Notes: generated by a model not told the origin, from the sequence alone. Counted from the stretch's first letter, positions 6,897-15,851 are shown. The stretch is 51,729 bases of DNA from CAZVYJ01 sp964631565 (GCA_964631565.1 CAZVYJ010000020.1:1-51729), one strand, 5' to 3'. Numbers and translations are program-made.

Positions 6897-8507
6897 CTAC
6901 GACTCTTTCTTCTCTATTCGCGAAATAAGGTTGAATAAGAACACATAAAGACTAAGAAGCCCCTGTTTTGCTTCCATCGCTAACGCATTAGAGTGAACGC
7001 CTTTGGAGGCAATGGTATCGAGCTTTTCCGCATATACACCTAAAACATCCAATTCCGTATGTAACAAATCATCAGAGCGTGATTTGCCTATAGTCTTAGC
7101 AAGATATTCCCAAAGGCGATTCAGATATTCTTGATTCCCTAGTTTACGAGTAGCCCCATCCGAGCATTTCACTGGTTCTTTCACTGCCGGATAGAAAAAA
7201 TCTGCAACCGCCTTAATGGCACGTCGTACCTCCGTCAAAAGAAGTGAGTGATCCTCTACATCATTTGAATCGAACAGTTGAGATGCCTTTTGCAATTTTG
7301 CGTACACATCTTTCGAATGTATTTTGAAATAATTGTTAACATCTATTTGGACCGCATGTAAGAAATTTTTCGATTCCGGCCGAGTTTGTATATTTGTACT
7401 TTCAGTGCTTTCGGAAGCAATCGCTCGCTCTTTGGCGGCCGCAACTTCTATCATCCGCCATTCATCCTCCGCTTCATTCAATCTACCGCGTTCGATTTCC
7501 CAGAACGGGAGGCGAATAACCTTCAAGCCCTTGGCAACTTCCGACAAAAACAATTTAACTCTATCCCAAAGGAATCCATTCCATCGATGCATTATGTTCA
7601 ACGATTCTTCTTCTATGACCAAAAACCGATGGAGTTGTTTAACCTCTGCCTTCCATTTAGGTCGATCTTCTGGAACAACATAGTCCGCACGTGATGCTGC
7701 TTCTGCTTCTTCCATTTCTTTACGCAATCGTGCTGTTTCTTTGAGTTTTTCTCTATATTTACTCACAAGTACGGCCGCCGAAGTTTCTATCCATGCATAT
7801 TGCTTCCAAATCGGAGCGTCCATCGGCGGCGGAGCAATGCCGGCCTCCTTATTTTCTTTTTGGCACTCCGTCTCCAGAGCGGCATTCAGTACGTTGGCAT
7901 TCTCAACTTCCTTTTTTTCGGCAGGTTTCAGATTCTGAAGGTGTTTAATGAGTTCACGAAACCAATCCCTAATCGGAATTACATATTCGACTCCCTTCAT
8001 CTTCCCCAAGTCGTTCATGAGCCACCAATAAAACTCGTGTTGCGGGCCAAGCTGTTCAGCAGGTTCCCTGCCAACGAGTTTCACATAGACATAGTCCCGA
8101 ATCGCCAAAAGAATCGCACATTTCTCGTACAGACTGTATGACCGATGCGCAAAATCCAATATTCTTCGTCGTCCGTTATAAAAATCCTGCTCAGCATATT
8201 CCGTTCTTGATTTCTCCGGCTTGACTTTTTCCCCCTTTGCTCGCAGTTTGGCTGCTTTGTTTTTCCGGCAAAGTCTAGCTGTTTGCTTTTTCTCGTCCTC
8301 TTCAGCAAGTTCGCTTTCCCACATGGCGATTGCTTTATCGGTATTAGCAACAAGTTCTCCCGTGCCATCTAACTCGATACGGATACGCTCAACAGTCTGT
8401 CCAGCTTTTTCAATGTCAGGAATACTGCCACGATCCATGTTCGGAACTACAAGAGAATCGTAGTAGTTAACAGAGCTAACTTTGGTTTGATTGCTACCAT
8501 TATCCAT
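6897..8507 (-). CDS. Uncharacterised helical protein, A/T-rich orphan (possible defence-type gene)
   Basis: 536 aa with no family I can name. It has no signal peptide and no clear membrane segment, and is rich in Lys/Glu and predicted helices, with coiled-coil-like stretches near residues 60-105 and 250-280. The C-terminal 150 residues (LLTEVRRAIKAVADFFYP, then YLNRLWEYLAKTIG, then ASKGVHSNA... EAKQGLLSLYVFL) remind me of a C-terminal domain in hypothetical and abortive-infection-type proteins of accessory islands. That resemblance is from memory and weak. Base composition is plainly more A/T-rich than every neighbour (AAA, AAT, GAA and TTT codons are common), and a dispersed repeat sits at its downstream edge. 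Both point to transfer. A GGTG precedes the ATG by 5-6 bases. Transcribed alone. Confidence 0.8.
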   Translation of the reverse strand: MDNGSNQTKVSSVNYYDSLVVPNMDRGSIPDIEKAGQTVERIRIELDGTGELVANTDKAIAMWESELAEEDEKKQTARLCRKNKAAKLRAKGEKVKPEKSRTEYAEQDFYNGRRRILDFAHRSYSLYEKCAILLAIRDYVYVKLVGREPAEQLGPQHEFYWWLMNDLGKMKGVEYVIPIRDWFRELIKHLQNLKPAEKKEVENANVLNAALETECQKENKEAGIAPPPMDAPIWKQYAWIETSAAVLVSKYREKLKETARLRKEMEEAEAASRADYVVPEDRPKWKAEVKQLHRFLVIEEESLNIMHRWNGFLWDRVKLFLSEVAKGLKVIRLPFWEIERGRLNEAEDEWRMIEVAAAKERAIASESTESTNIQTRPESKNFLHAVQIDVNNYFKIHSKDVYAKLQKASQLFDSNDVEDHSLLLTEVRRAIKAVADFFYPAVKEPVKCSDGATRKLGNQEYLNRLWEYLAKTIGKSRSDDLLHTELDVLGVYAEKLDTIASKGVHSNALAMEAKQGLLSLYVFLFNLISRIEKKES

Positions 8508-8619
8508 GTTTCACCGTCCATGGCGCGGCATCACCTAACAGATTGATTTGCTGATAATCGGCCAACACCCTTATTATCGCCTAGCACGGCAGGTGCAACA
8601 AGCCAAAGAAAAATCAAAA

Positions 8620-8639
8620 GGTGGGGCTTCCGCCCCAGC
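8620..8639. repeat. GGGGC-TTCC-GCCCC hairpin
   Basis: A 6-base-arm hairpin TGGGGC-TTCC-GCCCCA in the 225-base gap between two divergent genes. No T-tract follows on either strand. A possible -10 (TACAAT, 8695-8700) for the hydrolase gene lies downstream, without a convincing -35. Confidence 0.4.
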
Positions 8640-8732
8640 CTACAGCCCGGCCTGCTATGCGTTGCGAAGCATTTCATGTTGTGTGACATTTCTCTACAAT
8701 GCTCGCAGCAATCACAAAAGGGAAAGTCACAA

Positions 8733-9635
8733 ATGGATAATCAGGCTGACGGTGTTGAGCAGGCTGAAAAGGCGGAAAAGAAGCGCAGGCCGATGACGTT
8801 CAGGCGGCAGGTGAAGCGGCTTGTAATACTGCTGGCCGGGGCGTATGTATTACTCATGATAATCGCATGCGGCTTCGCCGACAGACTGATGTTCCATCCG
8901 CACGAGTCCAGCTACGCCGACACCGACGACATAATCAAGCTCACCACGGCCGACGGCGTGAAGATATCGGCGATGTATTTCGCCAACCCGGCTGCGAAGT
9001 TCACTATTCTCCACAGCCACGGCAACGCCGAGGACATGGGCGACCTCATCGGAATCTACAGGGAAATCAGCAATGCCGGCTTCAACGTGCTGGCGTACGA
9101 CTATAACGGCTACGGCACGAGCGAAGGGACGCCGGGCGAAAAGGCCGCCTACGCCGACATAGACGCAGCGTACGACTATCTCACCGGCGAGCTGCACGTT
9201 CCGCCGGAGCGGATAATCGTGCTCGGCCGCAGCATCGGCGGCGGGCCGGCCGTCGACCTCGCCGCCAGAAGGCCAGTCGGCGGGCTGGTGCTTGAGAGCG
9301 CGTTCGTGTCGGCCTTCCGCACGGTCACGCGAGTTCCCCTGCTGCCGTGGGACAAGTTCGAGAATCTCAAAAAGCTGCCGTCCGTCAAATGTCCCGTGCT
9401 GGTCATCCACGGCGATAGAGATTCCCTGGTGGCCCCATGGCATGGCAAGCGCCTTTACGAAGCTGCACCGGGCGAAAAGCAGTGTCTGTGGGTCGAAGGC
9501 GCCGGCCACAACGACCTGGTCTGGGTAGCCGGCGAGAGATACGCCAGGGCGCTGCAGGATTTCGCCGCACTTGTCGAAAAAGAGAACGCAAATTTAACCA
9601 CAGAGGTCACAGGGCCTGCCCGCCGAAGTCCTTAG
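8733..9635 (+). CDS. Membrane-anchored alpha/beta hydrolase (ABHD13/BEM46-like)
   Basis: Serine hydrolase of the alpha/beta fold, substrate unknown. A Lys/Arg-rich N-terminus is followed by one membrane helix (LVILLAGAYVLLMIIACGFA, about residues 31-50), so the enzyme is probably tethered facing the periplasm. Visible elements: oxyanion region HSHGNAEDMG, DYNGYGTSEG, nucleophile elbow GRSIGG (Gly-x-Ser-x-Gly), acid in HGDRDSLV, and His in EGAGHNDL. The start at 8733 has AAAGGGAAAG upstream; the earlier in-frame ATG at 8676 lacks one. The last about 15 codons (NLTTEVTGPARRSP) are encoded by a dispersed repeat, so the original C-terminus may have been replaced. Confidence 0.85.
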   Translation: MDNQADGVEQAEKAEKKRRPMTFRRQVKRLVILLAGAYVLLMIIACGFADRLMFHPHESSYADTDDIIKLTTADGVKISAMYFANPAAKFTILHSHGNAEDMGDLIGIYREISNAGFNVLAYDYNGYGTSEGTPGEKAAYADIDAAYDYLTGELHVPPERIIVLGRSIGGGPAVDLAARRPVGGLVLESAFVSAFRTVTRVPLLPWDKFENLKKLPSVKCPVLVIHGDRDSLVAPWHGKRLYEAAPGEKQCLWVEGAGHNDLVWVAGERYARALQDFAALVEKENANLTTEVTGPARRSP

Positions 9636-9665
9636 AGACGAAGGCGGAGACACCGCAAAAAGAGA
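9596..9665. repeat. Dispersed repeat overlapping the hydrolase 3' end
   Basis: AACCACAGAGGTCACAGGG (9596-9614), followed by CCGCCGAAGTCC...GACGAAGGCGG (9619-9650) and GGAGACACCGCAAAAAGAGA. The first part supplies the last codons of the hydrolase gene. It matches the repeat family at 6846 and 50736. Confidence 0.6.
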
Positions 9666-9676
9666 CTGATATTGCT

Positions 9677-9700
9677 TGCTAAGCCGCTGGCGGCTTAGCA
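9677..9700 (+). terminator. Strong hairpin after the hydrolase gene
   Basis: TGCTAAGCCGC-TG-GCGGCTTAGCA: a perfect inverted repeat with 11-base arms, 41 bases past the stop. The bases after it (GGTTCGACATTCG) are not a T-tract, so it is either a factor-dependent or mRNA-stabilising hairpin or another repeat element. Confidence 0.5.
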
Positions 9701-9855
9701 GGTTCGACATTCGTCATTCTTAATTCTCGACATTCCTTTTCTGCGGCCCGTTTACCCAAAGAAAGTGTTCAACCATCACCGGCGCCGCGGCCGTCCTAAA
9801 CCGATGGCCGATGGACTTGATAAGTATGCCATTTGCGTCCAAGGAACCCTGATTA

Positions 9856-12297
9856 ATGAAATACGTTACATCAGCCGCAGCACTGTTAGTTCTCGCCGCT
9901 GTTATCCATCTTCCCCGGGCCGCGTTCGGCGGCGACGTTGAGATAAACAAGCCGGCGATGAAACAGTCGCCTGTCTTCCAGGCTATTCCCGACGTGCAGT
10001 ACAAACTTGGCGGCGAGCTAGGCCGCCGGGCCGAGGCGTGCACGGTGAACTGGATTCTGCCCGCACCCGAAAAAAACCCGGGCATGCTGGACATGTTCAA
10101 GGACAGCGTCCGCGAGCACGAGCCGTTCGCCTCGCCGGAAGGCTGGGCCGGCGAGTTCGCTGGCAAATATCTCACGCACGCCGCGCAGATGTACAAGCTC
10201 ACGCACGATGAAAAGCTCTACAGGCACATACGGGATTTCGTCGGCAGGCTCGTCGCTCTGCAGGCCGACGACGGCTACTTCGGCCCCTGGCCGAAAAAGA
10301 TTCGATGGAAGCCCGGCCCGTGGGACACATGGGGCCACTATCACATAATGTACGGCCTGATTACGTGGTACCAGGAGTCGCACGACGAACGGGCGCTGAA
10401 CTGCGCCTGCCGCATCGCCGACCTGCTCTGCAAGACGTTCCTCAACGTCGACGAGCGCAAGGCCGGCCTGATGGATTGCGAAACGCCCATTCACGCGCTC
10501 TGCCTGCTCTACGAGATAACCGGCCGCAGGCAATACCTCGACCTGGCGCTTGATATCGCAAAGAAGTTCGAGCGAGGCGGCGACTACGTAAGGCTGGCGC
10601 TGGCAGGCAGGGAATATTTCCAGGGCCCCGCTCCGCGATGGGAAAGCTTTCACTCGGTAATGGCGATACCGGAGCTTTACTACATCACCGGCGACGAGAA
10701 ATACAAAAAGGCGTTCGAGCACATCTGGTGGAGCCTTCTCAAGACCGACCGCCACAACAACGGCGGCGAAACGACATGGGAGCAGGCCGTCGGCAACCCG
10801 TACCAGTACGGCGCGATAGAAACCTGCTGCACCGTGGCGTGGATGGCGATGTCGGTGGATATGCTGAGGCTGACGGGCGATTCGCGAGTCGCCGACGAAC
10901 TGGAATTTTCGCTGCTGAACTCCGGCCTGGGCATGATGTCGCCGGACGGCTCGTGGGTTACCTACAACACGCCCGCAGACGGCGTGAAGCTGCCCAGCAC
11001 GGTGAGCATCGGGTGGCAGAGCCGGCAGAGCACGCCGCAGCTGAGCTGCTGCTCGGTCAACGGGCCGCGGGCGATCGCCATGACGTGCGAATGGGCGCTC
11101 ATGAGCAGCGGCGACGGGCTTGTGCTGAACTATTACGGCCCGGGCGAAATGTCCGCCAAAACCGCCAGCGGAAACGAAGTTTCATTCGTCGAGCAGACGG
11201 AGTACCCGGCCGACGGCAAAATCGATATCACGGTCAACCCCGCAAAGCCGGAAGAATTCACGCTCTCGCTGCGGATTCCATATTGGTCCGCAAAAACTTC
11301 CGTCAGCGTCAACGGGCAGGCCGTCGCCGCAAAGCCCGGCGAATATCTGAAGCTCAATCGCCAGTGGACCGCCGGCGACAGGATAGCCGTCGAGCTTGAC
11401 TTCCGCCCGCACTTCTGGGTGTATCGCCCGTCGATAACCGCGACGCACTGGAACACGAAGTGGACGCTGTTCGGGCCGCTCGTCAATTTCGACGACAAGC
11501 AGTTCGCCGAGCTGGACAAACAGGTCGCCGAGGCGAAGGAAATTCCCGCGGAAATGACCTATACCTCCGACGAAGCCGACGATACCGACGTCATGCTCGA
11601 CATGGGCAAGGAAACGCTGAAGCCCAAGACCGCCGAAGCGAAGGATGGGCATATCGACCTTGTGCGCGCAGTCAGCGGCGAAAACCGCAAGCAGTTCGCC
11701 TACGCATTCGCAACATACGACAGCCCGGCCGATGAAAAGGTCCGCATGACATTCAACTTCAGCGGCGACTCGACGCTGTTCGTCAACGGTCAGAAGGCGA
11801 AAATCGAGGGCAACGGGGCAAACCCACCCAACGGGCGGACATTGCGGGCCGACATTCAGCTTCACAAGGGCCGCAACATCATCGCGTTCAAAATTCCGTG
11901 GGTTCACGGCGTCGGCTGGTTCCTCAACACCGGCTGGCAGAGGCCCACCGCCCCCGGCGTGATGGAGACGTCAATCTATCGCGGGCCGATACTCATGACA
12001 TTCGATCCGCGGTTCAACGACAAAAACATCGACGAAAAACACCTGCCGGCGATTCCGGAGAACTGCACGCTGAAACTCATCACCGATTTCAACGAACAGC
12101 CCAAACCGATGGTGCTGTGCGAGGTCGAAACCGCCGACGGAAAGAAAATCCGCCTGTGCGATTTCGCGCTGGCCGGGGCGACCGGAACGGAATACAGGTC
12201 GTGGCTGAGCGTGAAATTCAACCCCGACGACCCCAACATCAAAAAAGACCCGATGGAGTTCTCCAAGGACAACCCGCTTCGCAGCTTCCGCCCGTAG
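9856..12297 (+). CDS. Secreted GH127-like glycosidase (beta-L-arabinofuranosidase family)
   Basis: 813 aa. An N-terminal signal peptide (MKYVTSAAALLVLAAVIHLP, cleavage near AFGGD) sends it across the inner membrane. An alpha/alpha toroid (GRLVALQADDGYFG... DTWGHYHIMYGL) matches the DUF1680/GH127 fold. The zinc-site pattern of the family is visible: Glu322 and Cys324 in AIETCC, then Cys398-Cys399 in LSCCSVNG, with Glu305 (GGETT) at the spacing of the general acid. The spacing agrees with what I recall for HypBA1. A C-terminal beta region includes a sandwich near residues 620-690 (STLFVNGQKAKIEG). Substrate is not determined; an arabinose-containing or other plant/algal glycan is plausible. AAGGA precedes the ATG. 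Confidence 0.85.
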   Translation: MKYVTSAAALLVLAAVIHLPRAAFGGDVEINKPAMKQSPVFQAIPDVQYKLGGELGRRAEACTVNWILPAPEKNPGMLDMFKDSVREHEPFASPEGWAGEFAGKYLTHAAQMYKLTHDEKLYRHIRDFVGRLVALQADDGYFGPWPKKIRWKPGPWDTWGHYHIMYGLITWYQESHDERALNCACRIADLLCKTFLNVDERKAGLMDCETPIHALCLLYEITGRRQYLDLALDIAKKFERGGDYVRLALAGREYFQGPAPRWESFHSVMAIPELYYITGDEKYKKAFEHIWWSLLKTDRHNNGGETTWEQAVGNPYQYGAIETCCTVAWMAMSVDMLRLTGDSRVADELEFSLLNSGLGMMSPDGSWVTYNTPADGVKLPSTVSIGWQSRQSTPQLSCCSVNGPRAIAMTCEWALMSSGDGLVLNYYGPGEMSAKTASGNEVSFVEQTEYPADGKIDITVNPAKPEEFTLSLRIPYWSAKTSVSVNGQAVAAKPGEYLKLNRQWTAGDRIAVELDFRPHFWVYRPSITATHWNTKWTLFGPLVNFDDKQFAELDKQVAEAKEIPAEMTYTSDEADDTDVMLDMGKETLKPKTAEAKDGHIDLVRAVSGENRKQFAYAFATYDSPADEKVRMTFNFSGDSTLFVNGQKAKIEGNGANPPNGRTLRADIQLHKGRNIIAFKIPWVHGVGWFLNTGWQRPTAPGVMETSIYRGPILMTFDPRFNDKNIDEKHLPAIPENCTLKLITDFNEQPKPMVLCEVETADGKKIRLCDFALAGATGTEYRSWLSVKFNPDDPNIKKDPMEFSKDNPLRSFRP

Positions 12298-12318
12298 CAT
12301 GGCCGGGCGCGATGTGCG

Positions 12319-12324
12319 TATAAT
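12319..12324 (+). promoter_or_regulatory. TATAAT -10 element before the PEBP gene
   Basis: A perfect TATAAT 31 bases before the ATG at 12355. No good -35 is visible 16-18 bases upstream (GC-rich end of the glycosidase gene), so this is a partial promoter call. Confidence 0.35.
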
Positions 12325-12354
12325 AAATCAGACACATCGAGGAGACTGCGAAAT

Positions 12355-12963
12355 ATGGAACGCAAACAATACAAAAACATCTTTCTGCCGGCTATCGCGG
12401 CGGTGCTGGCGACGGTGTTGTGCCTGGGCAGTTGCGGGCAGAGCGACCCGAAAGATGACGGGAATGGCGAAAAACCGAAAGCTGCGCCGCCAACGAGCAT
12501 CAAGCTCACGAGCACCTCGTTTGAAGCGGGCAAGCCCCTGCCGAAAAAGTGCACCGGCCAGGGCGAGGACATTTCGCCGCAGCTGGCCTGGACGCTCCTG
12601 CCCGAAGGCACGAAGGAGCTTGCGATAATATGCGACGACCCGGATGCCCCGACCACCGAGCCGTGGGTGCACTGGGTGCTGGCGAAAATCCCGGCCGACG
12701 CGGGCAAGCTCGACGAGGGCGCATCATCGGCGAAGGCTAAAAAGCATCCAGCCGGCATGACGGACGGCAAGAACGATTTCAAGACTATCGGCTACCAGGG
12801 CCCCATGCCGCCGCCGGGCAAGGAGCATCGGTATTTCTTCCGGATTTACGCGCTTGACGCCGCGATTACGGTGCCGGCCGAGCCGACGAAAGCGGACGTG
12901 CTGAAGGCTATGGAAGGCCACATCCTGGCCACCGGCGAACTGATGGGAACGTATAAGAGATAG
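12355..12963 (+). CDS. YbhB/YbcL-type PEBP lipoprotein
   Basis: 202 aa. A lipoprotein signal ends in LCLGSC (lipobox Cys about residue 27), followed by an Asp/Lys/Pro-rich linker and a phosphatidylethanolamine-binding-protein domain. Domain signatures: CTGQGEDISPQLAW, ICDDPDAP, WVHWVLAKIP, and the C-terminal HRYFFRIYALD. Bacterial YbhB/YbcL proteins bind small anionic ligands; no precise function is known here. AGGAGA lies 10-15 bases before the ATG. It converges on the membrane-protein gene at 12979, 15 bases away. Confidence 0.9.
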   Translation: MERKQYKNIFLPAIAAVLATVLCLGSCGQSDPKDDGNGEKPKAAPPTSIKLTSTSFEAGKPLPKKCTGQGEDISPQLAWTLLPEGTKELAIICDDPDAPTTEPWVHWVLAKIPADAGKLDEGASSAKAKKHPAGMTDGKNDFKTIGYQGPMPPPGKEHRYFFRIYALDAAITVPAEPTKADVLKAMEGHILATGELMGTYKR

Positions 12964-12978
12964 GCTGCATCGGCAGTG

Positions 12979-13545
12979 TTATTGGCCGCCCAACTTCAGC
13001 ATATATGACTGGAACCACATGCCCAGACACGCTCCAAGCACCCGGTACGCCATGTAGCAGGCGAGCGGCAGCCACATGGCCCTGCGGATTTCCTTTCTGA
13101 CCAGGTTCACAATGACAACAACAAGCCCGATTAAAAACACAACTGCGCCGAGCGCCATGAAAATCACACATATATTCTGAAAAACCGTGACTGCTGAACC
13201 GTCGACCGGCGGACCAAAAACAAGCATCGCCAGCAGCGGCCCGAATTCCAGAACCGCAGCCGCAGCAAGCAGCAGAAAAACCACACGGCGAGTTTTTTTG
13301 ACCTTGGCAGCTACAACGGCAGCCTCTTGAATGTCACCGGTTTCGTTCAGACGCTGCGCCATGATAAGCCCGAAACATATCATGCCGACGCCCAGCAGCT
13401 TAAAACCTATCCGGAAGACAATCAGGTCAAGAATCTCGTTCCCCGTTCTTATATCCATGAACAGGAATAACGCCGCCAACACTATAAAAACAGCCCAGGT
13501 GAAATTTTTCAGCCCCAGCTTCTCACCCTGCGTTAAAATTGCCAT
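12979..13545 (-). CDS. Uncharacterised multi-pass membrane protein
   Basis: 188 aa, about five hydrophobic segments: WAVFIVLAALFLFM (17-30), IGFKLLGVGMICFGLIM (46-62), VVFLLLAAAAVLEFGPLLAMLVF (88-110), ICVIFMALGAVVFLIGLVVVIV (125-146), and a shorter one near 160-175. A charged cytosolic loop (AAKVKKTRR) lies between helices 2 and 3. No family recognised. Last of four leftward membrane-protein genes, 68 bases after its upstream neighbour. Confidence 0.75.
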   Translation of the reverse strand: MAILTQGEKLGLKNFTWAVFIVLAALFLFMDIRTGNEILDLIVFRIGFKLLGVGMICFGLIMAQRLNETGDIQEAAVVAAKVKKTRRVVFLLLAAAAVLEFGPLLAMLVFGPPVDGSAVTVFQNICVIFMALGAVVFLIGLVVVIVNLVRKEIRRAMWLPLACYMAYRVLGACLGMWFQSYMLKLGGQ

Positions 13546-13613
13546 TTACTTTCCCTTTAAAATCGACACAACAGGCCGAAAGCGACTGATCATCCATCTT
13601 CGCCCATCATAAC

Positions 13614-14069
13614 CTAAGGATGCTCAAAGATTACAGCAATGCACTCCATTGGCTTGCCCTCAACCGGGCGAGAGGCAAAGCAGAACAGGCTGCCGTTGAT
13701 GCCGGGCGACTTGTAATTCAGTCCTCGCACAAAACCACCCGAAGTTTCGTAATCGGCGCGGTCGACGATTTTCTGCCGCGAAGCACACCATTGCTCCATT
13801 TCATCAAGCCAAACTTCCGGGTCACGGTTCAACTGGATGCTTTCAGATTCACCCCAGTGAAAAACGTTGATACTATCTTCATCAACCAGCTTATGCGTTG
13901 CAAAAAAATCGCCGGTTCCATGCTTCGGCATGCTATCGGTCGCCTTCAGAAGGCCTGTCGGCTCCACGTTGTCTTGAATGTTTGCATATATGAAAACCGA
14001 CACCACGGTCAATGCCACACCAGCCGCAAATCCGGCAATAACAAGCAGCGTAATCTTTCCCTTTGACAT
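13614..14069 (-). CDS. Uncharacterised single-pass periplasmic protein
   Basis: 151 aa: MSKGKITLLVIAGFAAGVALTVVSVFIY (one helix, residues 7-28), then a soluble, probably periplasmic domain with two Cys (EQWCASR and SLFCFAS), no family recognised. The start is uncertain: the GTG at 14084 overlaps the upstream stop (GTGA), while the ATG at 14069 has GAAGGG 7-8 bases before it. I prefer the ATG. Third of three tightly packed genes with the YcxB-like protein and the zinc-ribbon protein, so a shared membrane role is likely but unknown. Confidence 0.7.
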   Translation of the reverse strand: MSKGKITLLVIAGFAAGVALTVVSVFIYANIQDNVEPTGLLKATDSMPKHGTGDFFATHKLVDEDSINVFHWGESESIQLNRDPEVWLDEMEQWCASRQKIVDRADYETSGGFVRGLNYKSPGINGSLFCFASRPVEGKPMECIAVIFEHP

Positions 14070-14080
14070 AACAATACCCT

Positions 14081-14593
14081 TCACGTGTTATCGTGCTCAC
14101 ACCTGAGATTCCTGCGCAGCAGTGCCTGCAACTGCTCGAAATCCTGACCGCTCACAACCGACCGCGGCACGGCAATGCCCTGGTAGCCGGCCGTGTATAT
14201 GAACACGAACTCGTCTGTAACGATGTACGATCTGAATGCGCTCCACATGAGCATGCGATCCTCATGCGCCGTAACGTCGCGGATGCCGTTTTCCGTCGTT
14301 TCAATCCGATGCTCTCCCACCGGCCATTTATGAATGCCCCAGAACTGCTCCCGACCGATGTAAAATAAAAATATTACATGACTCCTGCAGGCTAAAAATG
14401 CGAAGATGATCAGGATGATCGGAATAATCAGAAAACCTGCAGACAGTAACCTGAATCGAATATACGCATACACAACGTATAAAATCAAAAAACCGATTAT
14501 GCCGACAGAAAGCCACTTCAATCTCGAAAAATTCCAATAAGCGGCCATCAGCTTTGCGAAGTCGCGAGTCTCATTGGTGTAATTGATTATCAT
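14081..14593 (-). CDS. YcxB-like membrane protein
   Basis: 170 aa. The N-terminus MIINYTNETRDFAKLMAAYW and two adjacent membrane helices (residues about 30-45 and 52-68) fit YcxB-like proteins. So does the C-terminal beta region (HRIETTENGIRD... WSAFRSYIVTDEFVFIY... AVPRSVVSGQ). Function of the family is unknown. Its ATG overlaps the stop of the upstream gene (ATGA at 14590-14593), which implies translational coupling. Confidence 0.75.
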   Translation of the reverse strand: MIINYTNETRDFAKLMAAYWNFSRLKWLSVGIIGFLILYVVYAYIRFRLLSAGFLIIPIILIIFAFLACRSHVIFLFYIGREQFWGIHKWPVGEHRIETTENGIRDVTAHEDRMLMWSAFRSYIVTDEFVFIYTAGYQGIAVPRSVVSGQDFEQLQALLRRNLRCEHDNT

Positions 14594-15054
14594 GCCCCAC
14601 TCCCATTCCTCACAAGTTCAATGAAATCTTTCTCGCCGATGTCCGCCATCGATTTCGCGCAATCGGTGCAGACCAGCACATCGGCGTGAAATATGACCGC
14701 TTTATCCTGTCTCATGTCCTTATGGCATCGAGAGCAGAACAGGCCTTCAGGCTTGCGCCGCAGCCGTCTCATCCAGACCCAGACCGGTGTAATCATCAGC
14801 ACGACAGCCCCAATAATCCCCACGGACACTGCCCCGGCACTGATATAAACGTACCAATTATAGGGTTCTTCGGAGATATGCAACCAACCGGTCTTATGAG
14901 AGGCAATACTGGATACTATTACATCCTCCGGGTTGTTCGCGAACCACACGAACCATACCAGCCAGGCTGCAGCCAGCACTGTCATGATAATTTGCATCAG
15001 CCAAGGATACTTCACACGGCCGCGATGTCGCGGTTCGCCGGGTTGTTCTGACAT
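14590..15054 (-). CDS. Membrane protein with C-terminal zinc ribbon
   Basis: 154 aa from the ATG at 15054, preceded by AAAGGGG. The upstream in-frame ATG at 15120 has no ribosome-binding site. Two membrane helices (IIMTVLAAAWLVWFVWFA; ISAGAVSVGIIGAVVLMITPVWVWM) are followed by a basic stretch (RRLRRKPEG) and a cytosolic Cys-x-x-Cys pair set (FCSRCHKD... VCTDCAKS) that should bind one zinc. No family named. First gene of the leftward membrane set 15054-12979. Confidence 0.75.
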   Translation of the reverse strand: MSEQPGEPRHRGRVKYPWLMQIIMTVLAAAWLVWFVWFANNPEDVIVSSIASHKTGWLHISEEPYNWYVYISAGAVSVGIIGAVVLMITPVWVWMRRLRRKPEGLFCSRCHKDMRQDKAVIFHADVLVCTDCAKSMADIGEKDFIELVRNGSGA

Positions 15055-15356
15055 GCCACACCCCTTTCGCCGGGTATTGTTATCAGGCATGGCGGCCGTG
15101 TCAATTTTAATAGCGGGCAATTATCGCCGCCAGAGGGGCAAGGATTCATTTTTTCCGCATGGCGGCCTTCCCAGGCCGCCATGATCTATCGGACAATTAT
15201 CGTTCATCGCGGCCCGTACGGGCCACGCTTTATTCAGCCTCGCCCGCAGACACTCTGGTCTAATCCTGAACAGTCACTTGTTGCGTTCGGGGGGGCGATT
15301 CGGTAGTCTTTTATGTCGCTTTATTGCGTCTATCGGCATTATCAGGAGACTCGAAT
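15055..15356. other. Gap between divergent operons, holding two hairpins
   Basis: No gene seen. CATGGCGGCCT-TCCC-AGGCCGCCATG (15158-15183) is a perfect 11-base-arm hairpin, and GGCCCGTACGGGCC (15211-15224) is a 14-base palindrome. Neither has a downstream T-tract, and both look like interspersed elements. The promoters of both flanking operons should lie here, but I found no convincing -35/-10 pair. Confidence 0.5.
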
Positions 15357-15851
15357 ATGCAGGACACACCGGCGGAAGCAGTACTCGGCGATACTGAGGC
15401 AATGATAGCCAACAGCAAGGTGCTGGTGGTGGACGACAACGCCCAGAACCTCGAACTGCTCGTGGCGTATCTGGACACCGAGCCGTACAAGGTGACCACC
15501 GCCTGCGACGGCATCGAGGCGCTCGACAAAATCCAGTCCGACAAGCCTGACATCATTCTGCTGGACGTGATGATGCCGAAGATGAGCGGCTTCGAAGTGT
15601 GCCGCAAGCTCAAGAGCGACCCGGAAACCCGCGACATTCCGATTATCATGGTGACGGCCCTCAACGAACTCAGCGACATCGAACGCGGCGTGGACTCCGG
15701 CACGGACGATTTCATCTCCAAGCCGGTAAACCGCCTGGAGCTGCTGACCCGCGTAAAAAGCCTGCTGCGCGTGCGGCATCTCAAGAGCGAACTCGACCGG
15801 GCGCTGGCGTATCTCGGCGATGTGGAATCGGCCGCAAAAGACCAGCAGTGA
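15357..15851 (+). CDS. Receiver-only response regulator (CheY/PleD-type)
   Basis: 164 aa, a single REC domain. The acidic pocket is VLVVDDN, the phospho-acceptor Asp is in IILLDVMMPKMSG, the switch Thr is in IIMVTAL and the Lys in FISKPVNR. A short helical tail (RVRHLKSELDRALAYLGDVES) may dimerise or bind a partner. There is no output domain. ATG chosen at 15357 because AGGAGA lies 8 bases upstream; the ATG at 15324 has none. No histidine kinase is adjacent. The protease gene follows after 68 bases. Confidence 0.92.
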   Translation: MQDTPAEAVLGDTEAMIANSKVLVVDDNAQNLELLVAYLDTEPYKVTTACDGIEALDKIQSDKPDIILLDVMMPKMSGFEVCRKLKSDPETRDIPIIMVTALNELSDIERGVDSGTDDFISKPVNRLELLTRVKSLLRVRHLKSELDRALAYLGDVESAAKDQQ

